Source: Nitrospirota bacterium (GTDB lineage: Bacteria; Nitrospirota; Thermodesulfovibrionia; Thermodesulfovibrionales; Magnetobacteriaceae). From it: 39,075 nt of DNA. Below, in pieces: positions 1 to 9,000 of this stretch. Under the pieces are notes generated by a model, which was not told where the DNA came from, did no database searches, and saw nothing but the letters and a program-made list of their open reading frames with translations. The translations under genes were made by a program, and so were the position numbers. How positions within the stretch are numbered: position 1 is the stretch's first letter; every line of letters starts with the position of its first letter. The stretch spans positions 1 to 39,075 of the forward strand of contig JADFXD010000022.1 of assembly GCA_015233725.1 (NCBI GenBank). The letters are read 5' to 3'.

Positions 1-621
1 TTTTGCAACAATTATTTTTCTGCTACCCCTCTACCATGCTTTTTAAAGAGGATACGATTTGTTCCTGTTTCATCTATCACTATCACATTTTCTGGATTTA
101 ACCCACTGATCATCTTAAAATGCTCTGCACGTTTTCTATGTACTTCTTCTCTATCTTGTCTTGGATCATAAAATGTTTTTTTCTTCTTTGTTAATCTTAA
201 TTTTTTTAATTTGTTACACATTGCAGAACGACTTACTTTTATTTCTGCCCTGCATCCAAATTCATCACACAATTCTTTAAGTGTCATGTCTGAGGCTTCT
301 TCTACTATAGATTTCAAAATATCTTCATGGTCACGTCCGATTTTAGCCTGTTTACCTCCGCTATGAGGTTTAGGTTCTATAGAACCAGTTGCCATAAATC
401 GTTTAATCAAAAGCCATATAAATGTTAAACTAACTTTAAATCTTTTGGCTATCTGCCGTAAACTTCCTTCCTTCTTATCAACAGCCTCTACTATTTTTGC
501 TCTTAAATCTCCTGAATATGCTTTCATGTAACACTCCTTTTATAAATATTTTATTTATTTTACCAGTTTTAGAGTGTTTAATGAAATCAAAGTTCATATC
601 AATTTAACTAATGTTGCAAAA
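1..621 (-). mobile_element. IS630-type insertion sequence, possibly a deleted copy
   Basis: The segment carries an IS630-like transposase reading frame on the minus strand. It is bounded by a 10-bp inverted repeat: TTTTGCAACA at 1-10 and its exact reverse complement TGTTGCAAAA at 612-621. If these are the element ends, the copy is only about 620 bp and lacks the second half of the transposase. Alternatively the true left end lies outside the window and the 10-bp match is chance. It abuts, and probably interrupts, a second transposase that continues at 622-1253. The DNA is clearly more AT-rich than the rest of the window. Confidence 0.55.
12..527 (-). CDS. IS630-family transposase, N-terminal part
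   Basis: This 171-residue protein has an N-terminal helix-turn-helix region (about residues 1-60, motif SLRQIAKRFKVSLTFIWLL) followed by a winged-helix-like segment rich in lysine (about 60-115). It ends shortly after VIVIDETGTNR, which matches the first catalytic Asp region (DE.G.N) of IS630/Tc1-type DDE transposases. The family is normally about 330-350 residues, so the second Asp and the final acidic residue are absent. The ATG at 527 is preceded by a good AAAGGAG ribosome site. The frame ends in an A-run just before the stop (GAAAAATAA), so a programmed -1 frameshift into a second ORF beyond the window is possible. Simple truncation is equally likely. Confidence 0.8.
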   Translation of the reverse strand: MKAYSGDLRAKIVEAVDKKEGSLRQIAKRFKVSLTFIWLLIKRFMATGSIEPKPHSGGKQAKIGRDHEDILKSIVEEASDMTLKELCDEFGCRAEIKVSRSAMCNKLKKLRLTKKKKTFYDPRQDREEVHRKRAEHFKMISGLNPENVIVIDETGTNRILFKKHGRGVAEK

Positions 622-1253
622 ATAACACCCTCTTTCTGTATTGCATGCAATCGAAACGTGCTATATGCGTAGGCTCTTTATTTTTCGATACTGTTAAAGA
701 TATTATTCAATGTGGTTTTGATAAAGATATAGAAACAGGAAGGGAAGCAAAAGTACTTTATCATGTAAAAATTGCTACCATCAGACTGAACTCTATTGCA
801 GGTATACATAGAGTTATTGAAAGCAGAGATATAGGCAAAAAAAGCACCAAGTATTTTCTCACCGATCAACTTACTTGGGAATCTCGTAAAATTATTCAGG
901 TATATACCTGTCGATGGGTTATTGAGGAATTTTTCAGGAATGCAAAACAGTTACTCGATATGGAGGGGGCCACTATCAGGAGTGAACAGGGCGTAACACT
1001 AGCGTTATGCTTGGTGTCCTGGATTGACTTCCTTTTCCATATCGAGAATTACAAGCAATGCACTGCTGGAGAATTATCAAAGGAAGCATTAACGGTTCCT
1101 TCAATAGTTCGTCAACTACAGTATGAAAACTTGAATTCTTTTATGGATAAAATAAAAGATGATGATGATTTTGTGAAAAAATGGTTGGAAATTGAAAAAA
1201 AGAATACTGAAAAGAAGCGTAAAAGACAGAAGGAGTTGCGTGAGGTTGCCTAA
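612..1253 (+). pseudogene. DDE transposase (IS4/IS701-like), 3' fragment
   Basis: The frame is open from 612 with a possible ATG at 645. It shows the C-terminal part of an RNase H-fold transposase: FLTDQLTWESRKIIQVYTCR followed by W-x-IEEFFRNAKQLLDMEG, where the Glu is the likely third catalytic residue of DDE. The two upstream catalytic Asp residues are missing. The C-terminus is a charged lysine-rich tail ending at 1253. The 5' half is cut exactly where the IS630-type element ends, so this is most simply an IS into which another IS inserted. The family assignment (IS4 versus IS701) is uncertain. No terminal inverted repeat for this element was recognised downstream. Confidence 0.65.
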
Positions 1254-1629
1254 AGAACAGTCGCAAAACAGTCAGGCAATATTAGTGCCTTGTTGTTTGC
1301 CTATTTTTCGAAAACTCGAGAACCTTATGATAGAAAGAAAAGACTTATTAGCTTTTTCAACTTTGACAGAGTCACAAAGATTCGTGAAAACCTATTGCCA
1401 AGACTTATAAACAGGGCAACCAACTCCACATCTGATTGTAACCGGGAATAAGGCGCAAAAGGGTTCAAGGGTTCACGGCTATATACTTTGACTCCATAAT
1501 CAGTCTGCTACTGCCCTGAATCCTTATACTCTTTCCGACTGTGGATCTCCAGAAAGATCATGGGAAAGAGCATATACGAAAACGATAGATAAAATACATG
1601 AATCGAAACTCAGGCGCCTGTATTAATAA
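1254..1629. other. Non-coding, mobile-element debris
   Basis: No convincing gene is present. Short open frames here have no recognisable motifs and no ribosome sites. The stretch probably includes the 3' end of the preceding insertion sequence and decayed DNA. No clear terminal repeat or tRNA-like fold was seen. Confidence 0.5.
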
Positions 1630-1911
1630 GGTTCTTTCTCACTTCATGTGTGTAATTCCACTTAAGGTTAGCGGCCAACGGGAGCGGGTGTTACAATTTA
1701 ACGCGTTGCCCTTTATAGGTTTCCCCTCGAAAACAATAGAGATTAAAGGGAACATGACAAGGCTTAGTATTTCTCATCCACTAGCGTCCAGAGGCGGAGT
1801 TGTTAATCTTACCCACTTAAAGTTGGCAAGAGCCAAGGTTATTGTCTATATGCTCACAGGTAAGCCGGATTATACTAAGGTTGGGTTACCCACTTGATAT
1901 GAGAAAGAACC
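1630..1911. repeat. MITE-like element with terminal inverted repeats
   Basis: The left end GGTTCTTTCTCA (1630-1641) is matched exactly by its reverse complement at 1900-1911. Extending inward, 18 of 21 positions pair. The 282-bp interval has no recognisable gene. The 99-codon open frame inside it (1598-1897) has no family features. This is the size and form of a miniature inverted-repeat element or the ends of a deleted IS. No target-site duplication is obvious. Confidence 0.5.
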
Positions 1912-1961
1912 TGTTTCTGTAATGGATGCATCAATTTTTCATGGGTAAGAGTATCAATTAC

Positions 1962-2035
1962 GGGGTCAAGGGGGCCGTGCTCCCTTGTGGAGGGGTCTGA
2001 GGGGGAGGGCAGAGCCCTTCTCCTTATTTTTTTTT
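1962..2035 (+). repeat. Dispersed GGGGTCAAGGGG double-hairpin element (copy 1)
   Basis: A degenerate copy of the element found at most gene boundaries in this window. It starts GGGGTCAAGGGGG, passes through a CCCTTGTGGAGGGG block and a GGGCAGAGCCC hairpin, and ends in a run of nine T residues. The T-run end faces the downstream lipoprotein gene. The hairpin plus T-run would act as an intrinsic terminator for rightward transcription coming from the IS remnants. Confidence 0.7.
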
Positions 2036-2075
2036 CGGTAACAGGCTGTGGTGACCTCAGAGATAATTCGGGCTA

Positions 2076-2105
2076 TTGTTTATGTTGTCATGGAAGCTGT
2101 ATAAT
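2076..2105 (+). promoter_or_regulatory. Putative sigma-70 promoter of the lipoprotein/polysaccharide operon
   Basis: A perfect -10 hexamer TATAAT lies at 2100-2105, with a -35-like TTGTTT at 2076-2081 (18-bp spacer). It sits about 40 bp upstream of the ribosome site AAGGAG (2131-2136) of the gene starting at 2146 and directly downstream of the terminator-like repeat. It is predicted by eye only. Confidence 0.45.
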
Positions 2106-2145
2106 ATAGATCGTTAAATTAAAATTGTATAAGGAGATTAAGGTT

Positions 2146-2697
2146 ATGAAGGTAAAAGAGGTAGCGATGATATCATGTTTAATAGCCATGTCGATATCAT
2201 TTACATCGTGTACGGATAAGCAACCGGCGAGTAAGTCAGGCGAGGCTGGTGGTACGAAGGCTGTTGAGGGCAAGGCCCAGGATGCGGGAGTTAAGGTTGA
2301 CGGGGTTGTATACAGCGCTTCTATGTCGGGGCAGGGCCACGGTGTAAACAAGGCATTTGACAAGAGCACCGCACCCGATGACTTCTGGGAGGCCACGGGT
2401 TGTCCCCAGTGGATAAAGATCGCATATCCACAGCCCAAAGAGGTAAAAAGCTATGAGCTTCAAACGGGAGAGGTACCGGCAAGGATGCCTAAAGAGTGGC
2501 AGCTCCAAGGCTCAGATGATGACGTCAAATGGGTAAACCTCGACAAACAATCAGACCAGAAGGGTTGGAAGGTAAATGAGAAACGAATCTATTATCTCGC
2601 CAAACCGGCAAGCCATAAATACTATCGGTTTAACCTCAACAAAGGCAACGACCCCGAACCTATGGTACTAAGAATATATGAAATCACCCTGCAATAA
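2146..2697 (+). CDS. Lipoprotein with discoidin (F5/8 type C)-like domain
   Basis: The chosen ATG has AAGGAG nine bases upstream. A longer frame starting from TTG at 2125 is unlikely. The 183-residue product begins with a short signal peptide (MKVKEVAMISCLIAMS) and a lipobox-like FTSC at about residues 22-25, so it is probably a lipid-anchored envelope protein. A Gly/Ala/Lys-rich linker follows. The remainder (about residues 48-183) has the hallmarks of a galactose-binding/discoidin jelly roll: an early S-A-S, HGVNKAFD, a W-I-K-I-Y strand, and the final YYRFNL...LRIYEI strands. Such domains commonly bind carbohydrate. It leads the glycosyltransferase genes with only 5 bp to the next start, which fits a role in surface-glycan handling. 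The specific ligand is unknown. Confidence 0.75.
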   Translation: MKVKEVAMISCLIAMSISFTSCTDKQPASKSGEAGGTKAVEGKAQDAGVKVDGVVYSASMSGQGHGVNKAFDKSTAPDDFWEATGCPQWIKIAYPQPKEVKSYELQTGEVPARMPKEWQLQGSDDDVKWVNLDKQSDQKGWKVNEKRIYYLAKPASHKYYRFNLNKGNDPEPMVLRIYEITLQ

Positions 2698-2702
2698 CGA
2701 TA

Positions 2703-5700
2703 ATGAAAGATATCTCTAAGAAACCAGGCATAACCGTTGTCGCGGATAATCAGAGAGAGGGCAAACCAGCGCTGAGTATCGTCTTGGTCGATTGGTCGTG
2801 CCGGGAGAGCATCCATGCCCTCAGTTACCTCAACGACCAGTCCGTCAGCAGAGACCAGTACGAAATCATCTGGATAGATTACTATGGCAGACCCTGCGAC
2901 TGTAAGGAGCGGTCAGATCAGTTTGACTGTAAGGAGCGGCTCCGTCAATTTGACTGTAAGGAGCGTCCGATCAATTCAACTGTAAGGGACGGCTCCGTCA
3001 AATCTCCCGTGGCTGACAAGTGGTTGACACTCAACATGCCCGACGATACGATATATAACAGGCACCTGATGTACAACGCTGGCATCGTGGCAAGCAAAGG
3101 TGAGGTGATCGCCTTTTGCGACTCTGATGCCATATATGGGGGCAACTTCGTAAAGGGCATCCTTGAGGCCTTCAGCAAGGAGCGAGTCCGATCAAATATC
3201 GTGTTGCACCTCGATGAGGTCTGTAGTGATCAGGATCGCTCCTTACAGTCACTGGGGCAAAATCGCTCCTTACAGTTGCGGGGGCAGGATCATTACCCGT
3301 CTATCGACGATATAAAACAGGGCAGCAGCAATTGGGAAGGCAGCACAACAACAGGATTAAACGATAAGAATGACCCCCTGCACACACGACACTACGACGC
3401 ATGTATGTGCGCCAGCAGGCAAGACCTAATCAACATAGGCGGAGCCGACCAACACATGGATTATCTGGGGTACGTCAGCGGGCCATACGAAATGACATTC
3501 AGGCTGCTCAATGCCGGGAAAAAAGAGGTATGGCTCCAGGATGAGTTTCTGTATCACGCATGGCACCCAGGCCATCAGGGAGATGGCGACTACGCAGGAC
3601 CACACGATGGCAAGCTCATCTCTCTGAGGGCGCTGCAAAACCTAAAGACAGGCAGGATCGAACCATTTGTCGAAAATGAGGCCATCAGGGCCTTACGCCT
3701 CGACAACACCCTGACCTTTGACACTTTAAAAGACAAACTTATAAACCCTGAGGATATCACCCTCTGGAGCTATGTCAACGTATCCAGCTCAGAGGGGTTT
3801 AATATGCTGTATAGTGCAAAACCATTTGGGGCTACAGATGAAAATGGCGCCCATAAGTCAAGCCTGTCCTCTGAAAACGTGCGGGTATGGAAAGACCCCG
3901 TAGAGATATGTCTCTATGAGGATTTTCATATAATAAAATTCTACGAGATGTTCTATGCCATGCCAACTGAACTGGGCAGGGTAGACTTCAAAGAAGATGA
4001 ACAAAACTACTTCCCAGGCATCTTAAAGGACAAGGACATTGATAAGCTAAAAAAGCTCATCGACGTTAAGGGCAAACAGGTCATAGAAGATGTCAAGCGT
4101 GTCAACCACCCTACGCTGGTAAGGGCATATTACGGTCATAATATCGTTACCTACTTGAATCGATTTTACGCTATCCCGCATGGGGCTGGTAAGGTAGATT
4201 TCATACTGGGTGAGCACAAACATCATCCCGCCGTTAAGACGGCAGATACGGAAGAAGAGTTAAAGACCATGATCGATGACTCCACGCTACGGGTGATATC
4301 GACGTACAATGACCACCAGATAATTAAATACGGGAGGTGTTTCTATGGTCTGCCCAAGTCCATAGGATACGTTGACCTCTTTGACGCCAGCGAGCGAAAT
4401 AAGATACAGGTGCTCAAGGCAAAGACACAGAGCGGCCTGGAGCTACTCATAGATGACCTGGGAGCGTGCTTCCTGGAAGATGACAACTCCGAGGCGGCTA
4501 ATCATCCAGCAGAAGGACAAGACAGCGCTGATAATGCCCGCTCACAACAGCAACCAGACGCTGACAATATAGCCCAACCCAAAGAACTCTCACATGAGGA
4601 GCTGACAGATGTGGAGTACGGCGGCTGGATGCCCATCTTCAGGAGGTTTGGCGATTGTGGTAATCACCCGCAGTTTCGACATTTAGAGTCCTCCCCCGAT
4701 GGCTACAAATTCGTGTACTCAAGGCCACAAACGAATGACAAACAACTCGGCATATTAGATTTATTGTTGATTCGTCTAGTTAAGCTGTGGCGGATGTTGA
4801 TGCTTATCGTACCGGTGTTAACGCTGTTTTTCGCCTCTTTGATACGTGGGGCAAGGCTCAGGCCAATCGTCGAGTTTATCTCAAACCGCGGGATTCGCTC
4901 TCAACTGATGATGCCGCGCAAGTCCAGACTTGTGTTTCTACCCAGCGTGCCCTTCACCTACGGACAAACCCCCTGGGTAATGGAGGTTGAAGATACCACA
5001 TCCATGTTCTTTCCATCTCTGCACAACGGCAGGACAAAAGACCTGGATATTACAACGTCCCCGTATTATCCCATACTCAAGGCCGTGCTGGAGCTAGGCA
5101 GTTGCCGGGGGATAATCACCCACGTGAGGTCCACGGCTGAGAGCATCCCCGTGATCTTTAAGAATCCAGAACTGGCCAGGAAGATAACCTATATACCCCT
5201 GGGAGTCAAAATACCGCAGAAGTTTTTTATCAGGAAGAGCTATAACTGTGTAAATCTGCTGTTTACGACCTCGTGGCACCAGAACCCTGAGAGCTTTTTC
5301 CTCAGGGGTGGTCATGACCTGCTTGAGGCATATAGCATCCTGCAACCGCACTACCCCAACCTGCGTATGATCCTCAGAACCAGCCTGCTGTCAAACATGG
5401 ATGACCGCTACATTGACATCATCAACGGCTGTAACGTGCGCCTGATCGATACGTACCTCTCAAACAGGGATATGCAGATACTCCAGGACCAGGCCGATAT
5501 ATACGTGCTGCCCTCGGCACGGATCCACGTGGTGTCCATCCTGCAAGCCATGGCCAATGGCCTCGCCGTGGTGGTCTCCGATGGCTGGGGCATCGAGGAG
5601 TACGTCGTAAATGGCTACAACGGGATAGTGCTAAAGGGGCGCTACGGAAAGGTCTCCTGGATTGACCCGCAATCTGGTATGCTCAAGGAGGACTACTCCC

Positions 5701-5966
5701 ACATGTTTCAGCCAGACCCGGTGATCGTAAACGGTCTTGTCGGGAGTCTCTCAGCCCTCATCGAAAACAAGCAGCTCCGCGACAGGCTCGGCAGAAACGC
5801 AAGGCAAGACGTAAAAAACAAATACAACGTGGAAAACTGGAATAAAGGCCTCAAGACAGCCTTCGACATGGCCCTGAACAAAAAAGACAAGAAAGAGAAA
5901 AAGGGGGGCGGCGCTGCCCCCCCCTCGACCCCCCCTGCAAGGGGACCAGTCCCCTTGACCCCATAA
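2703..5966 (+). CDS. Bifunctional glycosyltransferase (GT2 – 3 repeats – TM – GT4)
   Basis: This 1087-residue protein opens with a GT2-like GT-A domain (about 20-330; SIVLVDWSCRES, MYNAGIVASKGEV and the DxD-type FCDSDA near residue 140). Next come three copies of a roughly 62-residue module (about 400-600; HIIKFYEMFYAMP, NIVTYLNRFYAIPHGAG, QIIKYGRCFYGLPKS), an acidic linker, and one hydrophobic membrane segment (about 686-716). The C-terminal GT4 (GT-B) domain (about 740-1070) has ARIHVVSILQAMANG and GWGIEEYVVNGYNGIVL. It probably adds two different sugars to a lipid-linked surface glycan at the inner membrane. Residues about 66-101 and 178-200 are encoded by 27-bp inserted repeats. The last ~20 residues (GGGAAPPSTPPARGP...) are read from a dispersed hairpin element. 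No ribosome site is evident, so coupling to the lipoprotein gene is likely. Confidence 0.8.
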   Translation: MKDISKKPGITVVADNQREGKPALSIVLVDWSCRESIHALSYLNDQSVSRDQYEIIWIDYYGRPCDCKERSDQFDCKERLRQFDCKERPINSTVRDGSVKSPVADKWLTLNMPDDTIYNRHLMYNAGIVASKGEVIAFCDSDAIYGGNFVKGILEAFSKERVRSNIVLHLDEVCSDQDRSLQSLGQNRSLQLRGQDHYPSIDDIKQGSSNWEGSTTTGLNDKNDPLHTRHYDACMCASRQDLINIGGADQHMDYLGYVSGPYEMTFRLLNAGKKEVWLQDEFLYHAWHPGHQGDGDYAGPHDGKLISLRALQNLKTGRIEPFVENEAIRALRLDNTLTFDTLKDKLINPEDITLWSYVNVSSSEGFNMLYSAKPFGATDENGAHKSSLSSENVRVWKDPVEICLYEDFHIIKFYEMFYAMPTELGRVDFKEDEQNYFPGILKDKDIDKLKKLIDVKGKQVIEDVKRVNHPTLVRAYYGHNIVTYLNRFYAIPHGAGKVDFILGEHKHHPAVKTADTEEELKTMIDDSTLRVISTYNDHQIIKYGRCFYGLPKSIGYVDLFDASERNKIQVLKAKTQSGLELLIDDLGACFLEDDNSEAANHPAEGQDSADNARSQQQPDADNIAQPKELSHEELTDVEYGGWMPIFRRFGDCGNHPQFRHLESSPDGYKFVYSRPQTNDKQLGILDLLLIRLVKLWRMLMLIVPVLTLFFASLIRGARLRPIVEFISNRGIRSQLMMPRKSRLVFLPSVPFTYGQTPWVMEVEDTTSMFFPSLHNGRTKDLDITTSPYYPILKAVLELGSCRGIITHVRSTAESIPVIFKNPELARKITYIPLGVKIPQKFFIRKSYNCVNLLFTTSWHQNPESFFLRGGHDLLEAYSILQPHYPNLRMILRTSLLSNMDDRYIDIINGCNVRLIDTYLSNRDMQILQDQADIYVLPSARIHVVSILQAMANGLAVVVSDGWGIEEYVVNGYNGIVLKGRYGKVSWIDPQSGMLKEDYSHMFQPDPVIVNGLVGSLSALIENKQLRDRLGRNARQDVKNKYNVENWNKGLKTAFDMALNKKDKKEKKGGGAAPPSTPPARGPVPLTP
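2892..2999 (+). repeat. 27-bp intragenic repeat, tandem array of four
   Basis: Core CTGTAAGGAGCG occurs at 2900-2911, 2927-2938 and 2954-2965, with a degenerate fourth (CTGTAAGGGACG) at 2980-2991. The spacing is 27, 27 and 26 bp. They are read as DCKER, FDCKER and FDCKER and then, in a shifted frame, STVR. The array adds about 36 residues to the GT2 domain relative to the paralogue at 6018-9575. Confidence 0.85.
3231..3284 (-). repeat. 27-bp intragenic repeat, two reverse-oriented copies
   Basis: Reverse core CGCTCCTTACAG is present at 3237-3248 and 3264-3275, exactly 27 bp apart. They are translated as DRSLQSLGQ and NRSLQLRGQ in the GT2 domain of the host gene. A related but partial sequence (AAGGAGCGAGTCCGATCA) lies nearby at about 3177-3194. 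Confidence 0.85.
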
Positions 5967-5968
5967 TG
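5899..5968 (-). repeat. Dispersed double-hairpin element (copy 2), overlaps gene 3' end
   Basis: In reverse orientation, it reads A-run, GGGGGGCGGCGCTGCCCCCC, then CCTGCAAGGGGACCAGTCCCC, then TTGACCCCATAATG. The poly-A/hairpin end overlaps the end of the upstream glycosyltransferase reading frame. The frame stays open through it and stops in the terminal ATAA, giving the protein a Gly/Ala/Pro-rich tail. Confidence 0.85.
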
Positions 5969-6017
5969 CTCAATGCCAATGCTATGATTATTTATATCAG
6001 GTTTAAATAACACCATT

Positions 6018-9000
6018 ATGAAGGTATTAAATTACGACAGGGTTGTCCGCGGCGTTGGTGGCAGAAGGGATGCCCATAAGAGGGCGGTTGCAACTGACCA
6101 ATCCCTCAGCTCGATAACCATCCACAAGGCCAATCAGAGGCAGGAAAGACCCATTGTGTCAATAATCCTGCTGGACTGGGAGTGTCGGGAGCGTTATAAC
6201 TCCCTGTACTGGCTCAACAGACAGGATGTCCCGCGCCACCACTACGAGCTTATCTGGATCGAGCTGTACAACCAGGTAGTGCAGGAGGTGGTGGAGCAGG
6301 TCGATTGCCACATAACATGCGGACAGACAGGCATGTATCACAAGCACCTGGGCTACAACATCGGAGTACTACACTCACGCGGCGATATCGTAACCGTCTG
6401 TGACAGCGACGCAATCTTCCCGCCTGATTTTATCAGTTCGATAACCAGCTCGTTTGATTATGACGCGGATAAGGGCTGTCAACGCTCCCTGGTACTGATG
6501 CACCACGAGATGAGGTCATCCTTCCTGTACCCGGAGGGCCTGAGGGAGATCGAGGACGTAAAGGACAAGAGGAGGTGGAAGTGGTGGCCATTAAATCCCA
6601 ATGCCGGGGCGTGTATGTCCGTGAGTAAGGCCGACGTTATTGCCTATGGCGCCTTCGATGAGCATAGTTCCTACAGGGGATACCTCTGTGGTCCATACGA
6701 ATTGGGATGGCGGCTGATCAACGCAGGCAGACCAGAGATATGGTACGACCACATGGTCACGGCCCTGTGGCACTACGCACATCCAGACCCAGTGGGGGTA
6801 AACGGGCTGAGGGCATCTATTAAGATCATATTCGAAAACACCTATCCACACGTTGATCTCCATGCCATAAAGGCGGTAGAGGCGTTTTCTACCGGCAGGA
6901 TGCTCCCCCTCAAAGAAAACCCCAGGATATTTGACATGCGCATGAAGGACAGGGTAATCGGTACCACCTTTGAGGAAAGATACTGCGACATGACAGGCCC
7001 CGATGGCTTTCCGCAGTGGCTGCTGTGGTGCATGACTATAGAGCTCTTTATTGCCCTGTCTATGCAGGTCATCGTGGTGAACATCCTAAGACCCGCACTG
7101 ATAAAGACGTTAAAGCTGTTATTGGGTAAGACGCTCTATAAACGCCTCAGGACCCTGGTCTATGGAGACTACGAAGAGATCGATATCAACGCCATGCCCG
7201 AGCTCATTGACTCCTATCTGACATATAACATTATCGAATTCCGGGGTGTCCTCTACTGTATTCCCATGTCCCTGGGAAACGTTGACTTTAAAGACAAAAA
7301 ACAACGCAACCGTAAGGAAATCATCACAGGCACAACCATCGAGGAGGCTAAGGTCAAGATCGAGGAGTCGGGTCGCTTTGATCCGGAACTGGTAAGTTCG
7401 GTTGAGCAGTACAATATCATCAAGTATGGCAAGATGTTCTATGCCCTGCCAATGTCCCTGGGACAGATCGACTTCACCAACGAAACACAGCTCCAGCAGC
7501 CTGAGATACTTAAAGGTAACAGCTACGATGAGGTCTTCAGGTTAATCGAGGAAGTCAATAACCTTATCCCCGCCTATGTATGCCTTCACGAGGGCTATTA
7601 CATATTAAAGTACAGATATAGCTTCTACGCCATCCCTATGCCGATAAAAAAGACAGATGACGATAGCGATTCTAAGTACGAGCATACCCTAAGGGCAAAG
7701 ACAAAGGAAGAGTTACTCCAGTTGATAGACCACAAAGAGGTGATTAATTGCGCAACCCTCCAGGATGTAAAGGGCGCCATTGACGATGTTGGCCTTATTC
7801 ACCCCAGGCTGATTTATATACTTGAAAGCTATAATGTGATCAGGTACAACAGGCTCTTCTATATCTTGCCAACATACATGGGCGAAATAGACTTCAGCGA
7901 TGAAGCACAGCTCCAACACAAGGAGATATTTACAGCCGCTACCTACGACACAGCCTTAACTATTGCCCAGAAAAGAAACAGCCTCATCCCTAAACTTATC
8001 GGGTCTTATGAAAGCTATAATATCATCACATACAACGGCTTCTTCTATATCCTGCCGGCATCCATGGGTGAAATAGACTTCAGCAATAAAAAACAGCGGC
8101 AACATAAGGAGATATCTACGGCTGCTACCTACGACGAGGCCTTGATTATCGCCAGGGAAAGAGATGACCTCATCCCTAAACTTGTCGGGTCATATGAAAG
8201 CTATAATATCATCACATACAACAGGCTCTTCTATATCCTGCCTGCATCCATGGGTGAAATAGACTTCAGCGATGAAGAACAGCGGCAACACAAGGAGATA
8301 TCTACAGCCGCTACCTACGACGAGGCCTTGATTATCGCCAGGGAAAGGGAGGACCTCATCCCTAAGCTTATCAGCTCCTATGAGAGCTATAATGTCATCA
8401 CATACAACAGGCTCTTCCATATCGTACCAACATCCATGGGTGAAATAGACTTCAACGATGAAGAACAGCGGCAACATAAAGAGATATATACAGCCGCTAC
8501 CTACGAGGAGGCCTTGATTATCGCCCAGGAAAGAAACGACCTCATCCCTGCGCTTATCTGCTCCTATAAACACTACAATGTCGTCAAGTACAAAAAAATA
8601 ATGCACGCAGTCCCCTCCTCCGCCGGCAACATTGACTTTACCAGCGAAGAACGACTCAACCGTGAAGATATCCTCAAAGGCGCTACACAACAAGAGATAA
8701 TCAGCCTTATAGAAGAGGCCTGCCGATTTATCCCGGAACTGATCGATTCGGTTGAGAACTACAACGTGATCAAGTACAACAACCTCTTCTATGGTCTGCC
8801 GGCATCCCTGGGCAAGATCGACTTCAGCGATAACAACCAACTGCAAAACGATGAGATAATTATCGGCGGCAGCCAGGACGAGGCCTTATATATAATCCAT
8901 GAAACCCTTAATCTCTTACCTGTGCTTGTCTGCCCCTATGAAAACTATAATATCGTGAAATATAGCAACCGCTCCTTACAGTTGCTGGGCAGGCATAGCT

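Noticed and set aside
1192-1410. A 72-codon frame after the transposase fragment
   Set aside because: It overlaps the transposase in another frame and has no features beyond basic residues shared with it.
1598-1897. A 99-codon plus-strand frame
   Set aside because: It straddles one end of the inverted-repeat element, lacks a ribosome site and has no recognisable motif.
2892-2999. CRISPR-like array
   Set aside because: Regular repeats with 15-bp intervals look superficially similar, but the units are contiguous 27-bp tandem copies inside a translated glycosyltransferase domain. There is no leader or cas gene.
5955-5970. Promoter from TTGACC and CATAAT at the end of the hairpin elements
   Set aside because: The two boxes are only two bases apart, so they cannot form a sigma-70 promoter. 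They are just the conserved element terminus.
8190-8846. A 218-codon open frame on the minus strand within the repeat glycosyltransferase
   Set aside because: It is the antisense shadow of the near-identical 186-bp coding repeats, has no ribosome site and no family motif, and repeats with the same period.
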